From: WHSW01 sp963821345
GTDB taxonomy: Bacteria > Actinomycetota > Thermoleophilia > Solirubrobacterales > 70-9
NCBI GenBank assembly: GCA_963821345.1
Contig: CAWGDM010000003.1
Span: 443,196-507,195 of the forward strand
Direction: 5' to 3'
Length of the DNA: 64,000 nucleotides
Under the pieces are notes generated by a model that was not told the DNA's origin, ran no database searches, and saw only the letters and a program-made list of their open reading frames with translations. This document shows positions 63,856-64,000 of the stretch, in pieces. Within the stretch, counting starts at the first letter, position 1. Each line of letters starts with the position of its first letter. A program made the translations under genes and the position numbers.

Positions 63856-64000
63856 TCACGCGTGGCCGAAGCGGATCGCCGGGAGGATCCGCGCCAGCGG
63901 CTTCGGTAGCCACCAGGCCCACCGGCCCAGCAGGCGTAGCAGCACGGGCAGAAGCAGCAGCCGGACCAGGAAGGCGTCGAGCAGGACCGCGACTCCGAGG
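63856..64000 (-). CDS. MMPL-family membrane transporter, C-terminal end only
   Basis: The 47 residues present read GVAVLLDAFLVRLLLLPVLL, then RLLGRWAWWLPKPLARILPA. This is the last transmembrane segment and tail of an MMPL/RND-like transporter (GVAVLLDAxxVRxLLVP, LLGRWNWWLP). These export lipids or other hydrophobic compounds. The gene begins outside the window. Confidence 0.8.
   Translation of the reverse strand, partial: LGVAVLLDAFLVRLLLLPVLLRLLGRWAWWLPKPLARILPAIRFGHA

Overview
The window is high-GC DNA with dense gene packing, many GTG and TTG starts, and many overlapping stop/start codons. Many genes have a -10 hexamer only 6-7 bases before the start codon, so leaderless transcripts look common. 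The gene set fits a Thermoleophilia-type actinobacterium (Solirubrobacterales-like). Supporting content includes secreted proteins of the MRRKFGRPSPALVIA type, DUF6351 and DUF3089 secreted esterase-like proteins, APC-USP transporters beside TrkA proteins, and a c-di-AMP riboswitch before an NlpC-like hydrolase. This assignment is inference from gene content and style, not from a marker gene.

Layout. 1-6.6 kb is a housekeeping block: the 5' part of a DUF2520 Rossmann gene, an FmdB zinc ribbon, a family-4 uracil-DNA glycosylase, then tsaE, tsaB, rimI and tsaD (t6A tRNA modification). These are followed by a glutaredoxin with a triplicated 51-bp N-terminal repeat, the redox repressor rex and a GCS2/YbdK carboxylate-amine ligase. 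6.6-14.3 kb holds a secreted S8-like peptidase, the proton-pumping pyrophosphatase hppA, two secreted proteins, a glyoxalase and an FMN 2-hydroxyacid oxidase. 14.3-21 kb looks like a cation-transport module: two APC-USP (KimA-like) transporters, a small membrane protein, two TrkA-type NAD-binding proteins, an FAD reductase and tRNA-Gln. 21-29.8 kb contains an HNH endonuclease, a heterodimeric ABC exporter pair, a Kelch protein, a DUF3105 lipoprotein, a DMT permease and a CAP-domain protein.

29.8-33.3 kb is a minus-strand operon of extracytoplasmic copper proteins: a NosD-like beta-helix, a plastocyanin-like protein, a two-domain multicopper oxidase and a second cupredoxin. 33.3-38.9 kb has a metallo-beta-lactamase-fold hydrolase, the riboswitch-controlled NlpC-like protein, a P450 divergent from a TetR regulator over a palindromic operator, an ArsR-type regulator with its own operator, and an alkyltransferase-like/cupin pair. 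38.9-45.9 kb is rich in secreted hydrolase-like proteins and includes a patatin and an aminotransferase. 46-52.4 kb carries small nucleic-acid proteins (zinc ribbon, NYN nuclease, GIY-YIG-like), an ECF sigma factor with a SnoaL domain, a DUF72 protein and others. 52.4-54.8 kb is a penicillin-acylase-family enzyme.

55-63.7 kb looks more accessory: a flavin aromatic hydroxylase, a secreted protein, an alpha/beta hydrolase bracketed by tRNA-3'-end direct repeats (one is the 3' half of a CAT-anticodon tRNA), a second uracil-DNA-glycosylase-like gene, a coiled-coil protein and a frameshifted PIN-domain remnant. The window ends inside an MMPL-type transporter.

Two themes link separate genes. Known c-di-AMP biology connects KimA-type K+ uptake, RCK/TrkA proteins and riboswitch-controlled cell-wall hydrolases, and all three occur here. 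Redox control appears as a glutaredoxin-rex pair next to a GCS2-type ligase.
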